Shown here: piece by piece, positions 24,501-35,329 of the stretch | Layout: each line of letters begins with the position of its first letter | Position numbering within the stretch: the stretch's first letter is position 1 | Source of the DNA: Atriophallophorus winterbourni | Lineage: Eukaryota; Platyhelminthes; Trematoda; Plagiorchiida; Microphallidae | Direction of reading: 5' to 3' | Assembly (NCBI GenBank): GCA_013407085.1 | Contig: JACCGJ010019953.1 | Location: 1 to 64,000, forward strand | DNA: 64,000 nucleotides | Made by a program: the position numbers and the translations under genes | Notes under the pieces: model-generated | Told to the model about the DNA's origin: nothing | Database searches by the model: none | The model's input: only the letters and a program-made list of their open reading frames with translations

Positions 24501-27500
24501 GTGTGGATATTTTTTTAAATACATTGAGTAGTTGAGAAAAAGTTACAGGAACAGAATTTGAAGCTGAAACATATTTCGACTTGAGAAATAGTACTGCCAG
24601 TAATAAAAAATGTGAGCATTATCTGCAAAAAAATCAAAGTAGCAGACATGACTAGTGTGCGAAAAACAATACAGTAAAATTTACAAGCCAATGTAGACGT
24701 TGGAATTGTAAATTATTTAATCAAAGGGTAGTAGCAGAAGACAAGGGCACTTAAACACAAATAAATTACTATTCTAATAATACTTCCACAATGATAAGTT
24801 CGATCAATAAAATCAGGATCCGTGGATTAAGTAATCAATGAAGGATCATCGGAATTAGTTGAAATATGGATCGATAATACGTGAGGTTAAAAAAGATTAA
24901 ACTCGGCATGAAACGAGGTTAAAAAACATCATCTCATGTGAACCAGAAATTGAAACTGGTAGAACCGACACCAAATTTTAACAAAGCATAATTGCTTCAT
25001 TGAACCGAATTTTCCACTTAAAACACTAACGAATTAGAAAAATGGATAAGTGCTTACCTCATCTCGTTTTTTTATAAGGCTTTCAACTTCTTCTTTTCGC
25101 TTTTCGATCAAATCGGCTCGGGACAATATGTCGGCGTGGAAACGCTTTTTGTGTTTGCGATAATCCTCTGCTAGAGCACGGCGATAATTTGGCAGGGACG
25201 AACTATCATCTAACATTTCGGTTATTTGCTGCATCACTTGAGCAAAAATAGTCAATTGTCGAGACAACTTGTCGGGTGCATTCACGTGCGTCGACTGAGC
25301 AAGAAAAGTGATACACAAGGGAATACAAACGAGGTTGAGTATATCTAGAATAGCTACCGAGAGAGCAATCTCGAAGGTGAACTACGTGTTAAACATGTGC
25401 CCTACGAAATCTTAGAAACGCCTAGCTGCAAGCACTGAGGTGTTGATTCGCACATAAGGTGCCGTGAAAAAATATAAAAATTGATTTTTATAATACAATA
25501 TCTAGCTATGGAACAGTAAAGTAGACAATAGCAGGCCAATCAAAGTTAAGTAAATACTAACTTTTCCCCACAAATCAACACTCGGCGGATAAAATTTTGA
25601 TTCTCACAATCGATTAGATAGGTTGGTCATCAGACTTAGGCGTGACATACATTATGATCCGTATTACCCATCAGTGCCCATAGAAGCACACTAATAAGCT
25701 AACAATCAAAATTAATAAGGAAAAACCAGACGATAAATAGTTAAAGTATTGAATCGTGCATGAAATATTTTTTTTCATTTTAAAAAAGCAAGAACACAAA
25801 ACGCATTGGAAGTATAGGAATTATTAGGTTATTATTGGGTTATGGTAGTAGTTTGCGATGTATTTAAGACACGTGTTATCAACTAAACCTCAGGATACTG
25901 TATGTATGTATGAAAGCACAAGCCTGATTCAGGTAAAGTGCCGCACAGCCAGAGGCTGCACGTGGGCTAAGATACTGTCAGGTTGCCCGGGCCTAGACAG
26001 ATATGAGAATGCAAAAAGAACAGGAAATGGTAGTGAGACTCCAGCCTGTTTCAGCATGCAGCTCACTACCTCTGGCCAATCAATTTAGCACGGTATTAGC
26101 CGCACAGCAAGAATCCAGCGTGGTTCCGCGTGCAGCTCACTATCGGTAGCATATTAATTTAGCACATACTGAAAACAACGTCATCTGCATAAAATGAAAG
26201 TATAAATAGCCAATAAAATTGTTAGACGCAGAATGTCTAGAAATAAGATACAGGTAGTCCGCGTACTGCAGTGATCTGGGCAATATAGAAAAATAATAGT
26301 TTCCCGCAACCTTCAATGGTAATCTCATTGTTGTACGATACAAAACAGCTGCAACAAGAATGTAGGCCGTTGTGAGTGTCTATGGGAAAGTAACAGGGAA
26401 AGAGGCTGCGAGATAAAGTCCTCGAATAGATATTACTAAGAGGCAAATTGAGGAGGTTGAGTAGAACAAAAAGAAATTTTCAGCGAAAGAATAAACCTAC
26501 ATGGCGCTGTCATCGAGATGACGTCAGAATAACTCCAATGCCATGAAATATTAAAACGTACCTGTGAAACCAACTGCCCACCGTATTCGCATTGGCTAAT
26601 GCCAAGGTCCGTAAATTCGTCGAAAACTATGGCCTGCAACCGATGGTTGATGCGGATTGGGAGTTCTAAATTATGGATTAGATCCAAAATGCATCGCTCC
26701 AGGGTGATTGAATCGATGAACGGACATAACTGCATGACCTTCTCGAATCGGATAGTCTGATAAACTTGCGATAGTTGAAGTATAGTTTTCGAAACAATAA
26801 CTTCGTGTAACTGATTTGTATAAACTTTTAGTGCAGGAACGTCTTGAATCATGGCTAAAGCAGGCTGCGCTCTTTCCCAGAGTGCAAGTGGCTGGAAATC
26901 CGCTTCTAATACTTTGTATAAATCAGCAAGTTCATCCGAAACAGTAGAAAGAAATTTCTGACGAACAAGGTCGTTAATGAGACTTTGACGAGTTGGAACT
27001 TGAGTTAAACCTAAACATAAAGGATAAATTATTTCACGGCATACCTAGAAGTCCGGCTAGTGTTCTCTGTTTCGAAACAGTAAATTCACCAGAAAGAAGA
27101 AATTTGTCCGAATTGAGTTTCGTATTAGGAAGTGGGATGGCTAGTGTGGCGCAAACCACTTGAGAGCCCAAAGATAATAACTCTTCTCTTGTAACATTCT
27201 TTTTGTGATCACGATAGAATGTTAATAGCTTGTGTAAGGCTGCTGCATGGTACAAGTGGCAACCGCAACGAAGAAATAACTCAGCGGCTTTAGAATAGTA
27301 TCCAGTTAATAACGCGGCACTCGTGACTTTCTTCGATAATAAAAGTATAAAACTCCAAATATCCTCAACGGTTTTCAAGGCTTCCTATTATTGTTTGATT
27401 ATGAATGAAAGCGAACATACGTTGTACATTTCCAATTCCAAAGCACAATCTAGTTGCCGCAATCGTGTTCCAAAATGTAAGACTTGAGTTTCGGGATTAG

Positions 27501-30500
27501 TCAAACTAATGGCATTTGGGGCGTTTGAATGGCTTTGATTATGAATCTTTTGTGTGTGAAGACGGATCTGCAAAAAAATTACCATTAGAAAAACCGTTTA
27601 CCAGATCATTGAGCTTCCGAAATTCTGCTCTTCTACCATATTTGATACAAAAATCATAAGCTGCATTACAGGTAATTGCGGTTAAAATTAACATACTGTC
27701 ATTGGCGATTTCGTGATAAAGACGTTCCAATTTTGTGTGTCCACGTAAGAGGTCTAGTACCAATCGATAAGAATCCCAAAGGAATTTTAACCACGGCATT
27801 AAAATGGTTTTCGAAGACCTGTCTTGCGTATCTTCCAGACTTACGGCGTTCAGCATAAGACTAAAAAGTTAAACAGGTCTCAGGAGTTTACCTTTCAGGA
27901 GTTTCCAAGACGTCCAGATCTTCGATATCCATCGCAGCTGTTTGCGATTGTTTTTCAGCTTCTTCCGTTTTGTTTTTAATAGAAGTTAGGTAGAAACGAA
28001 CGACTAGTTCTAAAGAGGAAGTGTTTTCCAGCACGCTTATGTTCTTGAAGTGGTAGATAACTTTACGGAAATGTAAATTTTTTTTCAGTTCCACACACAA
28101 TTCCACAAATAGAAGCATTAATTCTTCTAAAACTTTCTGCCACTGCTTCACCCGCTTCAATTTCATTACGTCGTACAAAATTTCAAGCGCAATCGTCTTC
28201 TTGTCACATCTTATCAATTCTGTTCAATGTAAGAGTAAATTATATTAGCTTATAAGTGAGAAATCATAAGTCAGAAATAAGTGTAAACGATCAACTATGC
28301 ATAAATAATCGAAATTCGCCCGCCATTAATAAGGGAAACCTACCATTACAGAATGGCTTCGCGGGCCGTGAAGTATTTTATGTATTTGCTAAGTCAAGTT
28401 TTCAAAAAACAATTTAACGATTACGCAGCAAAGTCTAATTGTTACGGGTTGATTAGACATAGGCTGATGAAAAAATATAGGTGAGATTTAGTACGAATCT
28501 TCGAAACAAAACTTTTATGCACTGGATATTATTAATCAAATGATGTGCAATCGTGTAGTAATTATTTACAGCCTACGATACTGAGCCACATACAGAATCT
28601 CACATAAGTCTCACATCCAAATTCTATTTCTATTTTTATTTCTCATAATTATCTAAGCCTGAACAACATGACAGTATCTCAGCCCATGTGCAGTTTGTCT
28701 CTGTGCGGTATTTGGCTTGTCATTTCATCATCGCTAACATCTTGAAAATTCGTCATCCGACCGCTTGATCCCATGCTTGCATGCCATTTTCTTTCTCATA
28801 TCTGTCAAGGCCTGGACAACGTGACAATATCTTAGCCCGCGTGTAGTCTCTGACTGTATAGCACTTTGACAGGATCAGGCTTGTGTTGTTATTCGTAAAT
28901 ACATACTGTAACAAAATATGAAGCAATGAAAGTGGTAGATCCTTTTATTGCGATATTCGCATTTCTAATTTATCCCTAAAAACTTGTCTCCACATTATCA
29001 ACAGCAACATCAGGGAAACCTTTACGTCACACGCCGAACGGCTGAATGCCATCGTAGCATGGTATGGTATGAAAGCACAAGCCTGATCCAGGCAAAGTGC
29101 CGCACAGTCAAAGACTGCACGTGAGCTGAGATACTGTCAGGTTGACCAGGCCTAGACAAACATGACAAAAGAAATAGAAAGAAAATAGAAATGACATAAC
29201 GTGTGAAAAATACTGGGTCACGAAGTGACCGAAGGTATGATCAAACCGGATTAATCCTGCCTGGCTCCTTCAAGAGTTTTACCACCGCCAGTCGATCTTA
29301 AATCTCAACAACGAGCTTCTAGTGCGTGAGCACTTTTTCAACAACTAAAATAAGCTCTTAGATGGTATAATAAATCTCCAAAACTTGCTGAGCTTCAAGG
29401 AATTAAACACTAACTGGCATACCCTATTTTCCAATAAATTGTCTAGCAAAAGAAATAAAAAAACGAAAAAACATATTTTCCTATTGTTCACACATTTTTT
29501 GAATCAATGACCTCTCGTTGCGTTGCTGAAGAAAACCCCTACCTTCTGCGCTATTGGCCGTAATCCACCGTCTTCCTAACGCTTCAGAAGAAACTGATCA
29601 CTTTACTTAATTTCATCCAGATTTTCTTGTCAATGAATTGTAACCACGTGGGCGACTTCAATTCACGTGGTTTGCCATCAGGCATCACGGTTGACTACAT
29701 GGGAAATTCTAGAAATTATTACTTCTCACCCGTTGTACAATTACGTATTGTATCTCACTCGCCTTAGGGGAAGCTACACTGTATTAACTCTTATACTTTT
29801 TTACTAATGGAGAGCATATGATAACCAAAACGGATACGTATCCACCACTAGGTAAAAGTGACCCTGTCATCATATGATTTGCATACATCTGATACGCTTA
29901 GTATCCATAACATTGCGTACATAAAAAGCGATATGTGAAAATATAATGCACTACGTAATCAAGCCTGGTAGGATTATACTGCTTGTCCAACTCCTTCAAG
30001 ATGTCAATAATATCGACGTTTGCGGAATCATGACATTTTTCTCAAGCGGCAAGACCGATGTCGATATAAGCGTAATCTGGCTGACAAGTTATTACAAAGC
30101 CCATAAATCCTGTACCAAAATATAAACGGGAGAAGGGTGAAAATCAGTCTTCCGACACTTTAATCTTCGAGAAGGTTAACAATTAACTTCGATCGCACTT
30201 TGAACCTATATTTCAGGTGAGACAATACGTAATGCTGCCACACGAAATCTAGATAATCCCATACCTTTTAGACATTCTTTTTAGACCTGACATTGTTTAT
30301 CGAAAAACAATGTACATGCGAGTGATCGCTTTCCAGGGGATCGATCGGATTCATCAAAAAAGCCCTAAATACCGTAGCAACCACACTTTCAAACTACCTA
30401 GCAACTTTTCCCGACTTGCTTTAGACGCTGCAGAGATCACATAGAAATGTAAAGATGGACTTATCACCCCAATATTTAAATCTGATTATCGTACAATGCC

Positions 30501-33500
30501 AAGCAATTACCACCTATTCAACCTTTTCACCATTATCTCCAAGATGATGGAGAGCACATTGGCTGATGCCAACGAATCATCTCGAAACGAACAAATTTCT
30601 CACAACCGAACAATACGGGTTCATGCCGACATCGTTCCTGTACCTCGAATTTCATACTGACGCGCGACGACTGGAAAAAAACCAGCTGAATAATGATTAG
30701 GTGCAGATGTTGATTACTTTGATTTCTCAAAAGCATTTGACCTCCTCGAACATAATATACTCACACACAAGCTGTTGTTGTTGACCTCCTTCGGTCGATG
30801 CCGGCAATGTATGTACATCAAATTCACAGGATTTCTTTCATGTTTCACAGCTTTTCGAATGACTAAACAGTCCGATGCGAAAGGAACAATCTCTGCCTCA
30901 GCGTTCTCTACGATTGGTAAGAATACCGATTTCTGCATGCATCAGCAGAGATAGTAGAACATTTTATTTTCAGGCGTTTGGTGCTGAAGCGATTAACAGC
31001 TGGTTTGCGAAGCAAACGTCTGCTCAGAAAGTTTAAATGCCTGCTTTGAACAATTCCATTCCCATGAAATTAATTTCGAAATTGTTGGCGTTTCGAGTTC
31101 ACTCTATTTCCAAATCAAAAGATCAAATGTTATCCCTATACAAATTGAACTAGCAAATGAAGAAGGACAAAACTGTATTCGATAAGTTTTAGAAATTCTG
31201 CTTCACTGATGCCTAGCTGGATGTAAATGGTTGGGGTCTATATCGGGTATATGCCCTACTTTACTTAACATTTTTACTTTTGTGCGACTATCTCCTCCTG
31301 GAGGATAAGTCGGCTTCAATGAAGTCTTGGGAAGTTAGGTACCAAGCGGCGTCCCCAGCACCACACGTATGCCCTACTTTGTGCTAAACCCATTTATTTC
31401 TGAAATTGAGGATAAATCCTCGTTTGCAAATTGAAATTTAGCTTTAATGTGGGAACTATTATAAGTCCCACAGTCGGTGCAATGCAGCACCGGTAACTGT
31501 TTGGAATATTTTTACAACATTCCAATAACAGCACGGTGATAGTTTTTAATTTAAAGTCAGATTTTATTAATAAGTAATATATGACGTTCGAAAAGCAGGA
31601 CGGAAGCACACAACCGGTTTCGCGGCTATTGCCGCTCATCAGGTATGCGTATCCGTGACTTGACATTCGAACGCCGTTCTGACTTTGTGCTAGACCCATT
31701 TATTTGCGAATTTGAGGATAAATCCTTATTTGCAAATTGAAATTTAGCAACAACCGCGAAACCGTTTGTGTGCTTCCGTCGTGCTTTTTGAACGTCATAT
31801 AATACTTATTGATAAAATCTGACTTTAAATTAAAAAGTATCACCATGCTGTTATTGGAATGTTGTAAAAATATTCCAAGCAGTTACCGGTGCTGCATTGC
31901 ACCGACTGTGGGACTTAGATTAGTCGCCACATAAAAATTTAATGTTCAATTTGCAAATGAGGATTTATCCTCAAATTCGCAAATAAATGGGTTTAGCACA
32001 AAGTCAGAACGGCGTTCGAATGTCAAGTCACGGATACGCATAACTGATGAGCGACAATAGCCGCGAAACCGGTTGTGTGCTTCCGTCCTGCTTTTCGAAC
32101 GTCATATATTACTTATTAATAAAATCTGACTTTAAATTAAAAACTATCACCGTGCTGTTATTGGAATGTTGTAAAAATATTCCAAACAGTTACCGGTGCT
32201 GCATTGCACCGACTGTGGGACTTATAATAGTTCCCACATTAAAGCTAAATTTCAATTTGCAAATGAGGATTTATCCTCAAATTCGCAAATTTGCCCTACT
32301 TCTCCGAATGCCACGTGTATCTTGAGATAATGTGGTTTACTATACGATCTTCAAAAGACCAGATATTTCTTACTTTTTCGACAAGCAGTAGACAAGAAGC
32401 CGTGATTTTTAGAAACGTTCGCCTAGAACCCCCAAATAAAATACTGATATCTTTTTACACTCTAAAATAAAAAATAGTTATCTCAATGCGAGAACGATCC
32501 TGCACCTTTCGGATATCTCTGACCGTATTTAAGCAATAAAATACCGTCACGATCAAATTTTCTCACCACAAAGATTTAACCCCAATTTTAATCGAAAATG
32601 GTTGTATATCTCATCCAGAATACTGATACGTACGCAAAGGGCTTATAATCATAGTCGGTCGAGTTCGCTACCGTCGCCATTACAAGGAATGTCAAGCGCA
32701 ATTTTAATTCATTACTGAAAGAATCAAACTTGACATATTGTTAGGATTACTTTCAAGGGTATGACGTCATTGCACATTGTAGTTCGAAGTGAAAATAATT
32801 ATGGTTGACGATAAAGATATTCAGCAACCTAGCGATTACGACAGACACTGCTGTGCTATTTTTCTGGAAAAGTTGTAATAGCGCAAGATATACATTATCG
32901 TACAGTATTCCACGAATAAAAATAATAACTCAAAAATAACGAAATGAATGTGTAAAGGAACAGCGCGATATTAGATAATACCAATCTTAACAGAATGGGT
33001 TTATATTAAACACGAATGTCATTCTACATTCAGGCTGTGAAATTTTGAAATAATGGGGAAAACGAAGACATTAAAACTTTAGGTGTATGCGAGGGCGAAT
33101 TGCGCAATACTCTGAAAGGTGATCCTCTTCTTAAAAGGTTTCGCACGTGGAAAAATTACTATAATTTTAACGTGGCGATATTGAAACAGGTGAAGCAAGA
33201 TCGAATAGTTGGTTTTAAATTGATTTGCCACCGATTGTGAGATCCATGCGAATACTTACTTACTTTGTGCGACTATCTCCTCCTGGAGGATGAGTCGGCG
33301 AATACACGCTGGAGTCTCAGTACCATCGGTATTTTCCGTTCACATATTTGTCTACTCCTCGGCAACCTGACATTATCTTAGCTGACTAGCAGTCTCTGAC
33401 TGTGCAGTACTTTAACTGGATCAAGCTTGTGCTTTCATGCATACATACATACATACAGTTGGTGTTCAGTGACTCGATCCCTGATTATAAAATTATCCTG

Positions 33501-33791
33501 ATTTTTGCACAGGGGAAACATTTTGAGAAAATTTCCTTTCTGAAAAATATGCAGCTGAAGATGTCACGAGTCACATTGTGTAGAACCACAACGAAAAATG
33601 TAGTAGAAATAATGTTTGCCTAAATATACAGCACCATTAGACATAAATGACATTTCAGGGCACACGCATTAGAAAGTGATCTTGAAGAAATTGCAAACGG
33701 TAAACGCAAATACACGTTAAATGAACAGGTAATACTTACCTCTAGCCTTGGTGAGAGCCGTTTCCGGCCGATTGTACTGACTTGGGGCCAT
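18519..33791 (-). CDS. EIF3A: Eukaryotic translation initiation factor 3 subunit A
   Basis: eIF3a is the large PCI scaffold of the eIF3 complex on the 40S ribosome. Exons read in frame: 33740-33791, 27892-28222, 27697-27860, 27602-27660, 27421-27567, 27045-27384, 26562-27010, 25058-25294, 23582-23830, 21746-22000, 21324-21549, 20458-20514, 19372-19443, 19233-19307, 18650-18718, 18519-18568; 2832 nt, 943 aa. The start is [17 protein letters not shown], matching the family's RPENALKRA. Helical and PCI regions fill residues 18-514, followed by a charged coiled coil to about 836 ([17 protein letters not shown] at about 693). The end has the family signature [10 protein letters not shown]. The repeat-rich tail of vertebrate eIF3a (1382 aa in human) is missing. 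Introns 2-6 are 31-36 nt, intron 9 is GC-AG and intron 1 is 5517 bp. A splice-acceptor-like AG lies just before 33814, 23 nt from the ATG: either a 5'UTR intron or a trans-splice site. Confidence 0.96.
19511..19620 (-). repeat. SINE-like copy in eIF3a intron 12
   Basis: Partial copy starting beside a tatgtatgaatga remnant of the tetranucleotide tail. A detached piece of the other end of the unit lies at 19888-19938 in the same intron. Confidence 0.5.
20800..21255 (-). repeat. SINE-like copies in eIF3a intron 11
   Basis: A diverged, nearly full-length copy at 20800-20995 and a second partial copy at 21170-21255. Confidence 0.5.
22230..22590 (+). pseudogene. RTE C-terminal fragment in eIF3a intron 9
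   Basis: Lies antisense to the host gene. One frame reads RCPRNIVCV and then [17 protein letters not shown] shifted frame gives [18 protein letters not shown], then [13 protein letters not shown], the same C-terminal LINE pattern as 15-485. Frameshifted and 5' truncated. Confidence 0.7.
22590..22870 (+). repeat. Dispersed repeat shared with GATB intron 3
   Basis: The stretch corresponds, in reverse complement, to 60610-60850; for example 'gtgtaggcacctcatc' here pairs with 'gatgaagtgcctacac' there. Several further blocks follow in the same order. No coding signal; family unknown. Confidence 0.45.
23978..24090 (-). repeat. SINE-like copy in eIF3a intron 8
   Basis: Well-preserved copy of the 3' half of the unit, with a short gtgtatgtatg tail remnant. 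Confidence 0.6.
25897..26155 (-). repeat. SINE-like copy in eIF3a intron 7, nearly full length
   Basis: One of the most complete copies. It has a tgtatgtatgtatg tail at one end and a partly duplicated inner block at the other: the 'gcagctcacta' block occurs at about 26058 and again at about 26132. Confidence 0.65.
27011..27891 (-). other. Cluster of five micro-introns in eIF3a
   Basis: Introns at 27861-27891 (31 nt), 27661-27696 (36), 27568-27601 (34), 27385-27420 (36) and 27011-27044 (34) all start with GT and end with AG. Their removal restores eIF3a homology exactly, for example IANDTYDFC across the 36-nt intron at 27661. The sizes match the 5' micro-introns known from schistosomes. Confidence 0.9.
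28621..28905 (+). repeat. Two SINE-like copies in eIF3a intron 1
   Basis: Partial copies at 28621-28725 and 28789-28905, in the opposite orientation to most others in the window. Confidence 0.55.
29063..29190 (-). repeat. SINE-like copy in eIF3a intron 1
   Basis: Well-preserved 3' half, oriented opposite to the two copies just before it, so the three form an inverted arrangement. Confidence 0.6.
29220..31000 (+). pseudogene. Decayed CR1/Jockey-like LINE in eIF3a intron 1
   Basis: Around 29660 the endonuclease motif [13 protein letters not shown] can be read. RT remnants follow: [20 protein letters not shown] near 30460-30520 and [20 protein letters not shown] near 30710-30770. It is antisense to eIF3a and full of stops. 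Its first kilobase is closely similar to 42320-43390. Confidence 0.7.
31260..31370 (-). repeat. 3' end of RTE-derived non-autonomous element
   Basis: In reverse complement this matches the last 100 bp of the element at 49606-50161, including the palindrome TCCTCCAGGAGGA and the cgcacaaa tail signature. Confidence 0.6.
31394..31745 (-). repeat. Hammerhead repeat unit, minus-oriented arm
   Basis: A full unit of the 307-bp family plus short terminal overlap: the block starting gctaaatttcaatttgcaaa occurs at both ends, as expected for a cut from a tandem array or circular template. It lies head-to-head with the plus-oriented arm at 31746-32300, so the pair forms a long imperfect palindrome inside eIF3a intron 1. 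No protein is likely, although open frames of about 100 aa run through it. Confidence 0.8.
31606..31648 (-). ncRNA. Intact minimal type I hammerhead ribozyme
   Basis: On the minus strand: stem I strand GCAUAC, core CUGAUGA, stem II GCGGC-AAUA-GCCGC (5 bp), core GAAA, palindromic stem III ACCGGU, residue U17, then the closing stem I strand GUGUGC (6 bp including one U-G pair). Every invariant core position is present. The predicted cut is after GGUU. Helix III without a loop implies that cleavage works best in dimeric transcripts, as described for metazoan retrozymes. Confidence 0.85.
31746..32300 (+). repeat. Hammerhead repeat array, plus-oriented arm (1.8 units)
   Basis: Two consecutive units with a period of 307 bp: tgcttccgtc recurs at 31771 and 32078. 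The first unit begins inside the ribozyme, near stem II, and lacks the CUGAUGA box. The second contains all boxes (32033-32080). Units share a hairpin-prone region around ttaccggtgctgcattgcac. Oriented opposite to 31394-31745. Confidence 0.8.
32034..32080 (+). ncRNA. Hammerhead ribozyme, slightly degraded copy
   Basis: CTGATGA, GAAA and the ACCGGT palindrome are kept. Stem II has one mismatch (GCGAC/GCCGC), and stem I has an A opposite G next to the cleavage site (GCATAA/GTGTGC). Activity is probably reduced. Confidence 0.7.
33244..33310 (-). repeat. Short RTE-type 3' tail
   Basis: In reverse complement it has the TCCTCCAGGAGGA palindrome followed by the gtcgcacaaagtaagtaagt tail. Apart from this signature no element body is present. 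Confidence 0.5.
33335..33460 (+). repeat. SINE-like copy in eIF3a intron 1 with intact tail
   Basis: Ends in a clear (cata)n run at about 33437-33460, which fixes the 3' end of the family and its orientation. Confidence 0.65.
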
Positions 33792-34339
33792 CACGTCAAA
33801 ATTCAGAAAACCCGCTAAATTTAAATATAACTTGCAAACTAAGTTATCCAACCTTAAAAATGATTAGCATGTTCTATCGTCAAAAAAATTGTTGGGTGAA
33901 TTGCACTGTTGTTAATAAGAGATAAACGTATTTAGCGAATTATTATCAACATTTTGCTGGTGCGTTATACTTTATACACTGATATAACTTTTCCTTTGGC
34001 AACAACATACTGTATTATTAGCATTCTTTTGGTTAAGTGCAGACCTATCATATATTTCTCATAACATTAACACAACCTCAATTTCCAATATCGGTTGCTT
34101 ATTGGTTACAACATGTGATTCTGTTTTATAATCTTTTGAATATGCAGGTTGTCTGTCGTCAGAATTGTCCATTTTTTGTTCATTTTGAAATTATATGGTC
34201 TTGACCACAATTTAAAAAAAATCCTGTTATATAATGCCTCGTTTTAAATGTCATGTTTTAAATGTACGCACCAATTTTCCATAGCTAACCTCTCACCGGC
34301 TTGGTGAAGAGAAACCCTTTCCGTTTTTCTCAGTCGCAG

Positions 34340-34661
34340 CTACAAATTCTGGGACCAAAGGACGGCTTGGAAAACATCGGACGTACCTTCGCATACGACG
34401 AGGATACCAGAGGAAAATGAACCAACTTTGGCAGTGGTGGGCGCTCCTTTGAAGCTTTCCACAGACGGAAATTCTGGACGCTCGATTGGCTTATCCCTTG
34501 GCGGCTCGATCGTCGAGGATATCCAAATCACTATAAGAAAAAACGCTTTGGCAGTGGTGGTTGCTTCTCTGCAGCTTTCCACCGAAAGAAATTCTGGACG
34601 CTCGATTGGCTCGTTAGCCACATACTGTCCTGTGCAAACTGAACTGAACTGAACTGAACTA
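34340..34661 (+). repeat. Dispersed repeat with internal duplication and CTGAA tail
   Basis: A block of about 75 bp occurs twice (34425-34500 and 34546-34622; shared core ctttggcagtggtgg). The element ends in four CTGAA units at 34640-34661. A related copy lies at 48620-48730. The pentanucleotide tail suggests a non-LTR-type 3' end, but no RT motif is visible. Confidence 0.5.
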
Positions 34662-35320
34662 ATTTACCATATTGCCAACCAAAATGCTCGGATAATTTGC
34701 CTTGCATAATGGCGTCAGTTTGTACTTGCTCCAAAAATATCGTTTGAAAACGTTGAAAATTTAATCAAAAATCGGTAATTGACATTAATTTTTCTGTACA
34801 CGAAATACAATTAATTCAATAGAAGGAAATTCAAGACTGAATAATAATTCAATAATAGATTCATTAAGGGAAATTTATTGCTTCGTCGGAAAACAATAAT
34901 ATGTGGTTTGGAACATAGATGAACGATCACTATTATTTTCTGCCTGAAGATAACTGACCTACAAATTATAAACGGAAAACATAACAAACATATGTACACG
35001 CGGTGTTAGGCACATTTTCTTCGCCACTTGCAGCCAGAGTGACAGGAAGTATGCTTGTAAAATTAAAAGTGCATATACATCACAACTTTCGGAATTACTT
35101 CAAATGTTTTCGGTTGTTCGATGCGTCATTAACTTTTATTAATGCACGTTAATCATCAGCATATTAGGAGACATGCCGAGACATACATACCCATCCTTTG
35201 AAAAGCACCACCGTTTTATCGCTTTTTGCTATCATCAAGTAGTTATAGTATATAATTTTATACATGAGTAAGTAATTTTTCATTTAAAATATTTTCTTAA
35301 TAATTGCAAGCGCAAAATCT
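34662..35320. other. AT-rich spacer, nothing recognised
   Basis: No supported coding or RNA feature. Confidence 0.4.
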
Positions 35321-35329
35321 GGGCAAAAT

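Noticed and set aside
28344..28380. Candidate first exon of eIF3a with text resembling [10 protein letters not shown] before a GT donor
   Set aside because: It has no ATG and needs a frameshift. The exon at 33740-33791 starts with ATG, matches the conserved RPENALKRA motif and splices in phase to 28222.
31394..32325. Two open frames of about 100 aa with near-identical products
   Set aside because: They are readings of the hammerhead repeat in opposite orientations; no coding bias beyond the shared sequence.
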